Shown piece after piece: positions 1 through 8,845 of a DNA stretch of 52,041 nucleotides (the first letter of the stretch is position 1; every line of letters begins with the position of its first letter). Position numbers and translations under genes: made by a program. This stretch comes from JAFRXK01 sp045603305 (GTDB taxonomy: Bacteria; Bacillota; Clostridia; Lachnospirales; Lachnospiraceae), in the NCBI GenBank assembly GCA_045603305.1, contig JAZULV010000004.1:1-52041 (forward strand), written 5' to 3'. The notes under the pieces were generated by a model that saw nothing but the letters and a program-made list of their open reading frames with translations, searched no databases and was not told where the DNA came from.

Positions 1-1689
1 ATTTTGTTCTATAAGTTTATTATGGTCTCCTTGTTCAATAATACCTGTTTTATCAATAACAATTATATTATCTGCATTTTTTACAGTTGATAATCTATGT
101 GCTACTACTAAAGTTGTTCTTCCTTTACTTAATTCATCAAGTGCTTGTTGAATTTGCATTTCTGTAACATTATCAAGTGCAGAAGTTGCTTCATCAAATA
201 TCAGAATCGGAGGATTCTTAAGAAATACCCTCGCAAGGGACAATCTCTGCTTCTGACCTCCTGAAAGCTTGACTCCGCGCTGACCGATATAAGTATCATA
301 ACCTTCCGGCAGAGACATAATGAATTCATGGGCATTTGCCGCCTTCGCCGCTGCAATAACCTCATCCTTAGAAGCTTTCGGTTTGCCGTACAATATATTC
401 TCCATTACAGTTCCCGCAAACATATATACATCCTGCTGAACTATACCGATTGCCTTTCGCAAATCTTTCATGGCAATGTCCCTTACGTCCATACCATCTA
501 TTTTAACTGAGCCGCCATTCACCTCATAAAATCTCGGTATCAGACTGCATATAGTAGATTTTCCTACACCTGATGAGCCGACCAAGGCAACATATTCACC
601 GCTGTTAACTTTTAAATTAAGATTGTTAAATATCATTGGTGTGTTCTCTTCATATCTGAAAGATACATTTTCAAATTCTACATCACCGTTAAAGCATTCA
701 GGGTGCAATGGGTTTTCTTTATCCTTTAAATCAGGATTCATGGAGACTATCTCATAAAATCTTTCGTAGCCGCTCATACCATTCTGGAACTGCTCTGTAA
801 GAGTCACCAGCTTCTTAATCGGTTCTGTAAAACTGCTTATATAAAGTAAAAATGCCAGCAAATCAGGAACACCAATATTTCCTCCCGCCAGAGATAAACC
901 TCCGACTAAAATTACCGCAACTGTTATAAGCGTAGTAAATGCACCGAGTCCTGCATGATAAGTTCCCATATTATAATAACTGTCTTTTTTGCTCTCTAAG
1001 AACTTTTCATTACCTGCAGCAAACTTCTCCATCTCAATTTCTTCGTTAGAAAAGGATTTTACTACCCTTATACCGGAGAGGCTGTCCTCTATCTGGGAGT
1101 TTACGTCAGCAATCTTTTCCCTGTTGCGCTTAAAAGCCTTTTTCATGCGTCGGTTAAGCACAATTGCAAAAGCAACCATAAAAGGGATCATTATAAATGA
1201 TGCAAAGGTAAGAGCGGTATTGATATTCCAGAGAATAATTAGTGAACCTACAAGCTTTATAATAGATATCACAATATCCTCCGGTCCGTGATGGCACAAC
1301 TCGCTTATGTCAAAAAGGTCATTAGTCACCCTTGACATCAGCTGCCCTACCTTCTGATTGTCATAGAAAGAAAAGGATAACTTCTGATAATGACTAAACA
1401 AATCATGACGCATATCCCTTTCCATCCTTGCACCCATTATATGACCGTAGGTTCCGATGAAAAAATTACAAAAAGCTTCAACGAGCACAAGTACAACCAT
1501 AACTATCACAAGTCCGATAATCATGTCTTTTGCCCGCTTTGCATCGAAATACACCACTGTACCGGTTATATATCTAATAATAAGCGGTATCATAAGAGTA
1601 ACGCCTGCACCAAGGCAGGCGAAAAATAAATCAGCAAACAACATCCCTAAATAAGGACGATAATATGAAATAAATCTCCTAAGCTTCAT
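1..1689 (-). CDS. ABC transporter, fused permease and ATP-binding protein (partial, C-terminus beyond window)
   Basis: An open frame starts with ATG at 1687-1689 and runs off position 1, giving 563 visible residues. The N-terminal half (about residues 1-300) is a six-helix ABC exporter membrane domain with hydrophobic segments. The C-terminal half is the nucleotide-binding domain: Walker A GSSGVGKST, Q-loop region GIVQQDVYMF, signature LSGGQKQR, Walker B ILIFDEATSALD and the H-loop VVAHRLST are all visible. This is the MsbA/BmrA-like multidrug or lipid exporter class, which works as a homo- or heterodimer in the cytoplasmic membrane. The substrate cannot be told from sequence. Only the last few tens of residues are missing. 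The next gene upstream on the same strand is the ROK kinase, whose stop lies 19 bases before this start, so the two may be cotranscribed. Confidence 0.95.
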   Translation of the reverse strand, partial: MKLRRFISYYRPYLGMLFADLFFACLGAGVTLMIPLIIRYITGTVVYFDAKRAKDMIIGLVIVMVVLVLVEAFCNFFIGTYGHIMGARMERDMRHDLFSHYQKLSFSFYDNQKVGQLMSRVTNDLFDISELCHHGPEDIVISIIKLVGSLIILWNINTALTFASFIMIPFMVAFAIVLNRRMKKAFKRNREKIADVNSQIEDSLSGIRVVKSFSNEEIEMEKFAAGNEKFLESKKDSYYNMGTYHAGLGAFTTLITVAVILVGGLSLAGGNIGVPDLLAFLLYISSFTEPIKKLVTLTEQFQNGMSGYERFYEIVSMNPDLKDKENPLHPECFNGDVEFENVSFRYEENTPMIFNNLNLKVNSGEYVALVGSSGVGKSTICSLIPRFYEVNGGSVKIDGMDVRDIAMKDLRKAIGIVQQDVYMFAGTVMENILYGKPKASKDEVIAAAKAANAHEFIMSLPEGYDTYIGQRGVKLSGGQKQRLSLARVFLKNPPILIFDEATSALDNVTEMQIQQALDELSKGRTTLVVAHRLSTVKNADNIIVIDKTGIIEQGDHNKLIEQN

Positions 1690-1708
1690 ATACTCTATAA
1701 ACCTTTAA

Positions 1709-2653
1709 TTACTTACCTAAAATCATTCTGGCTGCACCATAAATACCGGCATCATTGCCAAGGGTTGCAAGAGCAATCTTTGCCTTCTCCTCTTTAAGTG
1801 TTGCAAGATTATTATAGTGACCGCTAATAACATCAATAATGTACTGGCCAGCCTTTGATACACCACCGCCGATTACGAAAATCTGTGGATCGCATACGTA
1901 TGAAACCTGCTGCATTACTAACGCAAGATACTTCATACAACTGTCAACTACTTCTATCGCAACTTTATCTCCAGCCTTCGCTGCATCAAGTACATCCTTA
2001 CATGAGAAGTTCTCAATATCCCTAAGAGTTGAAGCCTCCTCTGTCTTTGCAAGAGCACGCTTAGCTTCCTTCACAATACCTGTAGCTGAAGCATACTGCT
2101 CAAGGCATCCCTTTGCACCACAGCCGCACTTGTCCGGCTCTGAAAGATTCACTGTGATATGTCCTACTTCACCGCCCATGCCTTTGCTTCCGTTTACAAT
2201 CTGCTGGTCAAGGATGATACCGGCACCAACACCTGTACCAAGAGTGATAGCTGCAAGGCTTGTATATCCCTTGCCGCCGCCCTGCCACATCTCACCAAGA
2301 GCTGCAACATTAGCATCGTTACCAACCTTAACAGGAGCTCCGCCTAAAAGGGCACTTAACTCCTCGGCAGGATTCACCTTCTCCCAGCCAAGGTTAACAC
2401 ACTTCTCAACATAACCATTGTCCATAACCGGTCCCGGAACACCCATGCCGGCACCAACAAAGTCAGCCTTGTCAATACCCTTCTCCTCAAGCTTCGCATT
2501 GATTGAAGCCGCTATATCAGGAATAATATTCTTGCCGCCATCTTCTTTTCTGGTTACTACTTCCCACTTATCAAGGACTGTACCAGAGGTTTCAAATAAA
2601 CCTAACTTTACTGTTGTTCCGCCTACGTCTACACCGACACATATCTTGCTCAT
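1709..2653 (-). CDS. glcK: ROK-family glucokinase
   Basis: The 314-aa protein is a full-length ROK sugar kinase that phosphorylates glucose with ATP in the cytoplasm. Visible signatures are the N-terminal phosphate loop DVGGTTVKLG (about residues 9-18), the catalytic-aspartate motif GNDANVAALGE with D113, the GGEVGHITV motif with zinc ligand H165, and the ROK cysteine cluster CGCGAKGCLE (C176, C178, C183). The start is supported by GGGAGG eight bases upstream. It lies between metK and the ABC exporter on the same strand. Glucose specificity is inferred from close resemblance to Firmicute GlcK; another hexose is possible. Confidence 0.93.
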   Translation of the reverse strand: MSKICVGVDVGGTTVKLGLFETSGTVLDKWEVVTRKEDGGKNIIPDIAASINAKLEEKGIDKADFVGAGMGVPGPVMDNGYVEKCVNLGWEKVNPAEELSALLGGAPVKVGNDANVAALGEMWQGGGKGYTSLAAITLGTGVGAGIILDQQIVNGSKGMGGEVGHITVNLSEPDKCGCGAKGCLEQYASATGIVKEAKRALAKTEEASTLRDIENFSCKDVLDAAKAGDKVAIEVVDSCMKYLALVMQQVSYVCDPQIFVIGGGVSKAGQYIIDVISGHYNNLATLKEEKAKIALATLGNDAGIYGAARMILGK

Positions 2654-2743
2654 CGCATATCCTCCCTGTTCTGTTAATCACAAATAATCTTGAAAACAGT
2701 CCGTTCTACTGACTCTTAGTTCTACTATAATACATTTACTCCA

Positions 2744-3934
2744 TTAATTCAAATATGATTTAAGGATTTCAGCCTTGTCAGTTCTCTCCCATGATAAATC
2801 AAGGTCGTTACGTCCAAAATGACCGTAAGCTGCAGTCTGCTTGTAAACAGGTCTTCTTAAGTCTAACATCTTAATGATTCCGGCCGGACGTAAGTCAAAA
2901 TTCTCGCGGATAATCTCAACAATCTTTTCGTTGCTAAGCTTGCCTGTACCAAAAGTCTCTACCATGATAGATGTAGGCTGGGCAACACCGATAGCATAAG
3001 AAAGCTGGATTTCACATCTGTCAGCAATACCTGCTGCAACAATGTTCTTTGCAACATATCTTGCTGCATAGGCTGCTGAACGGTCTACCTTAGTGCAATC
3101 CTTTCCTGAGAAAGCACCACCGCCATGACGGGCAACTCCACCGTAAGTATCTACGATAATCTTTCTTCCTGTAAGTCCACTGTCACCGTTTGGTCCGCCA
3201 ATTACGAATCTTCCTGTAGGGTTAATAAAATACTTTGTATTCTCGTCAATAAGATGCTTTGGAAGCACAGGCTCAAATACATACTTCTTAATATCCTCGT
3301 GAATCTGCTCCTGGGTTACCTCCGGTGAATGCTGGGTTGAAAGAACTACCGCGTCGATATGTACCGGCTTATCATTCTCATCATACTCAACTGTAACCTG
3401 GCTCTTTCCGTCAGGCCTTAAATAATTTAACACACCGTCCTTACGAACCTTTGTAAGCTGTCTTGTAAGCTTGTGGGCAAGAGCAATTGAATAAGGCATA
3501 TATTCCTCTGTCTCATTTGTAGCGTAACCAAACATCATACCCTGGTCACCGGCACCAATAGCCTCAATCTGCTCGTCAGTCATCTGGCTTTCCTTCGCCT
3601 CTAACGCCTTGTCAACACCCATAGCAATATCTGTAGACTGCTTGTCCAGCGATACCATAACTGCACAGGTGTTACCATCAAAGCCCTTGTCTGAGCTGTC
3701 ATAACCGATTTCAAGCACAGTGTCTCTAACGATTTTCTGATAATCAATATTTGCCTTTGTAGTAATCTCACCCATTACCATAACAAATCCTGTGTTAGTA
3801 CATGTCTCACAGGCAACACGACTCATAGGGTCCTGCTCTAATAATGCATCAAGTATTGCATCTGATACGGCATCACAGATTTTGTCCGGATGGCCTTCGG
3901 TAACTGATTCTGACGTAAATAAATATTTCTCCAT
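2744..3934 (-). CDS. metK: S-adenosylmethionine synthetase
   Basis: The 396-aa protein is full length for MetK, which makes S-adenosylmethionine from methionine and ATP. It shows the N-terminal TSESVTEGHPDKICD motif (catalytic H15), GAGDQGMMFGYA, the loop GGGAFSGKDCTKVDRSAAY and the C-terminal GHFGRNDLDLSWE. AGGAGG sits six bases before the ATG. Upstream on the same strand lies a SAM-I riboswitch with its terminator (4354-4498), so expression is very probably switched off by its own product. About 420 nt of repeats lie between riboswitch terminator and start codon, which is unusually long. Confidence 0.98.
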   Translation of the reverse strand: MEKYLFTSESVTEGHPDKICDAVSDAILDALLEQDPMSRVACETCTNTGFVMVMGEITTKANIDYQKIVRDTVLEIGYDSSDKGFDGNTCAVMVSLDKQSTDIAMGVDKALEAKESQMTDEQIEAIGAGDQGMMFGYATNETEEYMPYSIALAHKLTRQLTKVRKDGVLNYLRPDGKSQVTVEYDENDKPVHIDAVVLSTQHSPEVTQEQIHEDIKKYVFEPVLPKHLIDENTKYFINPTGRFVIGGPNGDSGLTGRKIIVDTYGGVARHGGGAFSGKDCTKVDRSAAYAARYVAKNIVAAGIADRCEIQLSYAIGVAQPTSIMVETFGTGKLSNEKIVEIIRENFDLRPAGIIKMLDLRRPVYKQTAAYGHFGRNDLDLSWERTDKAEILKSYLN

Positions 3935-3961
3935 TTGTTCCTCCTTGGATTGTAAACATGG

Positions 3962-4096
3962 TCTTGAAATTTTTACTCTTATATGCTTGTGTTAATATTT
4001 AAATTCTCGCAAGCTTAGGCTCCGGCGTAAACGCCTGCGATGCGCTTGCCAAGAATTTAAATATTAACGCAAGCAAGCAAACTAAAAGTTTCAAGA
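3962..4096. repeat. Long imperfect inverted repeat in the metK leader
   Basis: A nested hairpin spans this region. The outer arms 3962-3975 and 4083-4096 match at 13 of 14 positions. The inner arms 3991-4007 and 4052-4068 are a perfect 17-bp inverted repeat of mostly A and T, extended outward by GCTTGT/GCAAGC. A GCAAGC/GCTTGC stem and a small GGCGT-aa-ACGCC hairpin lie at the tip. In the metK transcript it would form a very stable stem just before the ribosome-binding site. It may be a MITE-like insertion or a post-transcriptional element; there is no T-run typical of a terminator. Confidence 0.85.
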
Positions 4097-4135
4097 TAAG
4101 TTAATAGTTGCTTCTGTCGGGTCTCTAATGGTTTT

Positions 4136-4351
4136 CCCGGGTTGGGCCGCCTGCGGCGGGATGTTTGTTTGTTTTGTTCCGAGGACGCATGTGCTTTTGC
4201 CCGGATGGGCCGCCTGCGGCGGAATATTTGTTGTTACAACGAGCAAACAAATTGTTTGCCCGGATGGGGCGCCTGCGGCGGAATATTTGTTGTTACAACG
4301 AGCAAACGAATGGTTTGCCCGGATGGGCCGCCTGCGGCGGGATGTTTGCCG
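4136..4351. repeat. GC-rich tandem repeat, four units of about 59 bp
   Basis: Four copies of a unit begin at 4136, 4200, 4259 and 4318 (spacings 64, 59 and 59). Each carries the palindrome-rich core GGGCCGCCTGCGGCGG, and units two and three also share TTGTTGTTACAACGAGCAAAC-like tails. The GC content stands out from the AT-rich surroundings. Open frames across it are only a consequence of the repeat. It lies in the transcribed leader between the riboswitch terminator and metK. Confidence 0.9.
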
Positions 4352-4353
4352 GT

Positions 4354-4381
4354 AAAAAAATCGGATCACAAAGGACCCGAT
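4354..4381 (-). terminator. Intrinsic terminator of the metK SAM riboswitch
   Basis: On the minus strand ATCGGGTC and GATCCGAT pair (one G-U) around a short loop and are followed by seven T residues. It begins about 20 nt after the riboswitch P1 helix, as expected for the expression platform of a SAM-I riboswitch that terminates when SAM is bound. Confidence 0.9.
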
Positions 4382-4399
4382 AATACTCAATATCAAATC

Positions 4400-4498
4400 C
4401 TCTTATTGATCGATTGCTCGCTCAGGCTGGCACCTTCCTTTACAGGGGTTGCCGTGGCTTCACAGATCCTTTGTATCTCCACCACTCTGAATAAGAGA
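4400..4498 (-). promoter_or_regulatory. SAM-I (S-box) riboswitch controlling metK
   Basis: Read on the minus strand, P1 is CTCTTATT (4491-4498) paired with AATAAGAG (4400-4407). Between them are the S-box hallmarks AGAGTGGTGGAGA, TGAAGCCACGGCAACC and AAGGTGCCAGCCTGAGC, then GATCAATAAGAG closing P1. These match the conserved core and the pseudoknot-bearing P2 region of class-I SAM riboswitches. A terminator follows directly. A possible -10 (CATAAT, minus strand, 4506-4511) lies just upstream, but its -35 is poor. The aptamer controls metK, the first gene downstream. Confidence 0.92.
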
Positions 4499-4594
4499 GA
4501 AATAGATTATGCAGAAAGCATAAAAACTCTGCACAATATATATTTAATTGTGTCTATATCATAAAATACACGAACTATGTCGATTCGTCAACAC

Positions 4595-5884
4595 TTAAAT
4601 TACTTCCAGTTTAAATTTCATAATGTCGCGCTCTGTATCAACCAGCTCTATCACAGCCCCAAGACCTCTAAGCTTCTCATCAAAACTCTCGTAGCCTCGT
4701 AAAATATACTGTATCTCATCAACAACTGTATATTCATCCGCAGCAAGACCCGCAAGCACAAGCGCCGCACCGGCTCTAAGGTCCGGAGCAGTTACATCAG
4801 CTCCGGTGTAATGATCAACACCGTCGATAACTGCAACATTACCTTCAACCTTTATAGATGCTCCCATCTTAGTAAGTTCATCTACATACTTAAATCTATT
4901 TTCAAAAATACTCTCTGTCACAATGCTGGTACCACCTGCCAGTGCAAGGGCAACTGCTATCTGTGGCTGCATATCTGTAGGGAATCCCGGATACGGAAGA
5001 GTCTTTACGTGGGTATGCTTAAGCTTCGGCTTACCTACAACACGAATAGCATCATCAAACTCCACTACTTCACAGCCCATCTCCATAAGCTTTGAAGATA
5101 TAGCCTCTAAATGCTTCGGTATAACATTCTTAACCATAATGTCACCCTTAGTAACAGCGGCTGCCATCATAAATGTTCCGGCTTCTATCTGGTCAGGAAT
5201 AATGTAATACTCTGTTCCGTGAAGCTTCTTAACGCCTTTGATACGAATAACATCAGTTCCTGCACCCTTAATATTAGCACCCATGCTGTTTAACATATTA
5301 GCAACATCAACTACATGAGGCTCCTTAGCTGCATTCTCTATAGTGGTGGTTCCGTCTACCATAGCTCCTGCAAGCATAATATTAATAGTAGCACCTACTG
5401 ACACCATATCCAAATATATATGTCCGCCGATAAGTTCTTTACCTTCTGCAATAACCATTCCTCGCGCTACTTCTGCATTGGCACCAAGCGCACGAAAGCC
5501 TTTGAGATGCTGGTCAATAGGACGGCTTCCTATATTGCAGCCACCCGGAAGTTCAACTTCTGCTTTTCTGAATCTTCCAAGCAAAGCACCTATAAGATAA
5601 TAAGAACCCCTTATTTTCTTTATAGCATCTCCTGTAACCTTTGATGTGTATATTGTAGAAGCATCTATCTTAACAGTATGTCTGTCAACTCTGTCTACCT
5701 TCGCACCTATATCAGCTATTGCATCAATCAAGGCATTAATATCTTTAACATCCGGTAAATTATTTATTGTAACAAGCTCATCAGTCATAATAGCTGCCGC
5801 TAAAATTCCTAATGCAGCATTCTTAGCCCCCCCAATAACAACGTCACCCACCAAAGGGTTACCGCCTTTCATAACATATTGCAT
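4595..5884 (-). CDS. murA: UDP-N-acetylglucosamine 1-carboxyvinyltransferase
   Basis: The 429-aa protein is full length for MurA, which transfers enolpyruvate from PEP to UDP-GlcNAc in the first committed step of peptidoglycan synthesis. It shows the N-terminal GGAKNAAL motif (K21, N22), the active-site loop PGGCNIGSRP with the fosfomycin-target cysteine C116, and the C-terminal LRAGAALVLAGLAA motif. GAGGTGGC precedes the ATG. The gene lies upstream of metK and downstream of the YwmB-like block; in Bacillus murAA also neighbours ywmB. The cysteine is retained, so fosfomycin sensitivity of the enzyme would be expected. Confidence 0.97.
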   Translation of the reverse strand: MQYVMKGGNPLVGDVVIGGAKNAALGILAAAIMTDELVTINNLPDVKDINALIDAIADIGAKVDRVDRHTVKIDASTIYTSKVTGDAIKKIRGSYYLIGALLGRFRKAEVELPGGCNIGSRPIDQHLKGFRALGANAEVARGMVIAEGKELIGGHIYLDMVSVGATINIMLAGAMVDGTTTIENAAKEPHVVDVANMLNSMGANIKGAGTDVIRIKGVKKLHGTEYYIIPDQIEAGTFMMAAAVTKGDIMVKNVIPKHLEAISSKLMEMGCEVVEFDDAIRVVGKPKLKHTHVKTLPYPGFPTDMQPQIAVALALAGGTSIVTESIFENRFKYVDELTKMGASIKVEGNVAVIDGVDHYTGADVTAPDLRAGAALVLAGLAADEYTVVDEIQYILRGYESFDEKLRGLGAVIELVDTERDIMKFKLEVI

Positions 5885-6048
5885 TATGCCACCTCAGTTA
5901 TATATATTCTCTAACTATCAATAATAGACTTAAATGTTGTCGAAACATAAAAAATTGTCGACTTATCCCTCTCTCATCATTATATCATAAGAATACTTTT
6001 TGTAAATTAATTTTTATACAATTAAGACACACAAAGTTCACATTTCAA

Positions 6049-8583
6049 CTATCTGACATAGGATAAATATACATTTCCATTAGAACTGAATAGATTTTCT
6101 GCGTCCTGCCAGGAAAGAGTGTAGGTATTCTGAAGCATTGTATCATACATTATTATTGTGTTGCTTCCGTAAAAACCAACAATCAGTTCTACTTTATCCT
6201 TTCCCGTATATACCATTACAGGACTTCCTTTATCTACATAATAAAGCACCTGATTCAGTATACATCCCTGAAGATCTAATGCACCATTGTCTAAGGAACT
6301 GTTCAAAATACTGTATGCAGATTTGCCTTTGCCCAACTCTTTTTCTGCATTCGTTTTCTTTCCTTCTAAACTTAATATAGTATTTACACAGGCAGCCAGT
6401 GTTGATGCTTCATCAGTGGCTGCAAATTCCGCCGGAACTTTTATACTTCTGACAGGACTTCTGTTTGCTCTGGTCCAGATATAATTCTGCTTACTGTCAA
6501 CGACTATACCCATATTGTCATAGATCATCCCGATTGCATCTCCTACAGTCTCAGCAACTCCTGTAAGTTCTCCGCAGCTATAGGCGTAATAACGGTTATC
6601 CTGCTCTTTTTCTTCTGATGCCGCCATGGAAAGATTCTCTATTGCACTTGCAGGTATCTCCGGATAATTAATTGAGAACTCTTTTGATATGGCTATAGCC
6701 GGAAGTTCCAGACTATATACACGTTTTCTTAAGTTCAGTATCCTTGAGGTAATAGCTGATGACTTTTTCTCAGACTCCCAATTCTTAATGAGTACATCAT
6801 CTGCAGCTTCGCTAAAGCTTCCTTCCTGAGTCTTTACCTGTCTATTTATTATAATTCTCTCATCATCAATAATTATACCACTTATATAATACCCATCTTT
6901 ATAGTACTCGGCTTCAATCTCATATTCCTTATTTATTATCTCAAGTTTATACATCGGATAATTAACGACTGAAACGCCTTCTCTTATTATATCCTCTGCA
7001 TAAGCCCTTCCGATTACCATATCACCATCGAGGAAGCCTAATACTCTGATAAACTCTCCTTCCTCAGCTTTAACAGTATGCTCTGAGCCATCAGTTAAAA
7101 ACATCTGCCTAACCAGCGTACACTTACTCCAGTCATCCTGTTCCTGCCAAGCGGCAATGCCATTCTCGCCATCTACGGCATACATAGTATCAGAAAGTCC
7201 GTCTGCAATCTCAACATATTCCATTCCGCTAAAGTCAACTGAAAACAAACTGTCTCCAAATACCATATAATACATGTCATTACTTCCCATGAATGACAGT
7301 TTACCAAGGTCTTGTGCAATTACACCATAAGGTCTTGTTGACTGCATAAAGAATATTTCACTTAATGTATTTGTCTCGCTGGTATACTGATAAAACCCGA
7401 CTCCGCACTTACCCTCATGAATTCCGCTGTTCATATATCCGGCTACAGTAAACTGAATATTACCGCTACTGTCTACCGATACTATCTGAAACTTATGGTC
7501 ATCTAAAAGTGTTCGTACATCATTTACTTCTTCTTTAAAAGAAAAGACTCTTACAGCATTGTTTCTTGTAGAATTAAAACACCACAACTCTCCATCTGCA
7601 ACAAATACATTGTACGCTCCGTTTGATGCTGCCTCTAACGGCAGATAATCCCCGGATACAATACCAATCTCTACATTGTTTGAACTGATTCGTTCTTCGT
7701 TAAATTCAAACCTTTCATTTGCTACGCGCTCATATGCTATCAGATAATACGTACTATTCACATATCTGATACAGAAAAACTCCTCAACATCAATTAGTAT
7801 TTCTTTATTTCTCTCATTTAATGCTTTTGCTTCATACTCCAGAGTAACAGATCCTGTCATTTCATTAAACTCGTTGATAGACACACTAACATTGCCTGCA
7901 AGCTGTGGTTTCAAGTCTCCCCAGCTTACATGATTAAATGTAGATTTTATATTCGCATATCCAAAGGATGTGTTATCAGTAGAACTGTCACTCTCCAGCT
8001 GGTATATCAGATCGTTACCCATGGTATCAGCTAAAGCCTGGGCACTAAAATTCTTCACATAACCAAGAATACCTCCGATAACTGTATCATTGTAGTATCT
8101 GATTCTTGTATAATAATTAATCTTTTTGTAATCAGTTGTAGATACGTTTATCACAAGTTGATACTCTGTTGCCTCTTCAAAAATATCTTCCAAAGAGATG
8201 TTAACATCAAAGGTCTCTAATTCGGCATTATAATCACTGCACTTTTTGCTAACATACAGTTTTTCACCATCAAGACTCCATACTTCATAAGAAATATCTT
8301 TAATACTGCTCTCATATGTATCAACAGTAAGTGTCATATTCCTGTCCGAAGCAACAGGAGTAATGGTATCACGCATATAAGTCATATCCATGTCAATGGT
8401 ATATCCATAAAGGCGGTTGATTCTTTCGCCTTCAAAATTCATATATAAAACAGGAAGAGTTGCCTCATTCCATTCAGCATATGTCTTCTGTTTTTCATCA
8501 TCACCATTGATGATAAGTACTGCAGCAACAACACCTACAAACACCAGTATAAGCACCAAAGCTTTAATTAACCTACTCTTCAC
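6049..8583 (-). CDS. Membrane-anchored extracellular protein of unknown function, 844 aa
   Basis: I do not recognise a characterised family. The start is taken as GTG at 8581-8583, because GGAGG lies seven bases upstream while an earlier in-frame ATG (8599-8601) lies before that ribosome-binding site. The protein begins KSRLIKALVLILVFVGV, a signal anchor of about 22 hydrophobic residues, and the rest is hydrophilic with many beta-type segments, so it should face outward. The last 100 residues (LQGCILNQVLYYVDKGSPVM, then VELIVGFYGSNTIIMYD) resemble the C-terminal part of C39-like cysteine peptidase domains, but the usual histidine is not evident, so activity is doubtful. It lies between the YwmB-like gene and murA on the same strand, suggesting a role at the cell surface. 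Confidence 0.8.
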   Translation of the reverse strand: MKSRLIKALVLILVFVGVVAAVLIINGDDEKQKTYAEWNEATLPVLYMNFEGERINRLYGYTIDMDMTYMRDTITPVASDRNMTLTVDTYESSIKDISYEVWSLDGEKLYVSKKCSDYNAELETFDVNISLEDIFEEATEYQLVINVSTTDYKKINYYTRIRYYNDTVIGGILGYVKNFSAQALADTMGNDLIYQLESDSSTDNTSFGYANIKSTFNHVSWGDLKPQLAGNVSVSINEFNEMTGSVTLEYEAKALNERNKEILIDVEEFFCIRYVNSTYYLIAYERVANERFEFNEERISSNNVEIGIVSGDYLPLEAASNGAYNVFVADGELWCFNSTRNNAVRVFSFKEEVNDVRTLLDDHKFQIVSVDSSGNIQFTVAGYMNSGIHEGKCGVGFYQYTSETNTLSEIFFMQSTRPYGVIAQDLGKLSFMGSNDMYYMVFGDSLFSVDFSGMEYVEIADGLSDTMYAVDGENGIAAWQEQDDWSKCTLVRQMFLTDGSEHTVKAEEGEFIRVLGFLDGDMVIGRAYAEDIIREGVSVVNYPMYKLEIINKEYEIEAEYYKDGYYISGIIIDDERIIINRQVKTQEGSFSEAADDVLIKNWESEKKSSAITSRILNLRKRVYSLELPAIAISKEFSINYPEIPASAIENLSMAASEEKEQDNRYYAYSCGELTGVAETVGDAIGMIYDNMGIVVDSKQNYIWTRANRSPVRSIKVPAEFAATDEASTLAACVNTILSLEGKKTNAEKELGKGKSAYSILNSSLDNGALDLQGCILNQVLYYVDKGSPVMVYTGKDKVELIVGFYGSNTIIMYDTMLQNTYTLSWQDAENLFSSNGNVYLSYVR

Positions 8584-8845
8584 TGTTATCCTCCAAAACA
8601 AAAGCAGTTTAACAACATATAGTCACAGCCCCAAAAGCTATGACTATATTGTAATTCCTTATATTAAAATTCACAACCATTTTTTGTGTTACAGCATAAT
8701 CAAAACATCTGTCACAACAAATGGTATCGTATATTATAGTATATGGCAAAAGCTTTTCAACGAGCCTGTCCCACATACACAAATTATTACTCAGCGGCAT
8801 ATCTTTAGGATTTACCGTCACTCATATTATTGCAAATATAATGAA

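Noticed and set aside
4142..4564. Overlapping frames of 72-140 aa on both strands across the GC-rich repeat.
   Set aside because: They are produced by the tandem repeat and run into the riboswitch; no ribosome-binding site and no protein-like composition.
8609..8821. 70-aa minus-strand frame between the YwmB-like and 844-aa genes.
   Set aside because: No ribosome-binding site, cysteine-rich odd composition and poor coding character; treated as intergenic.
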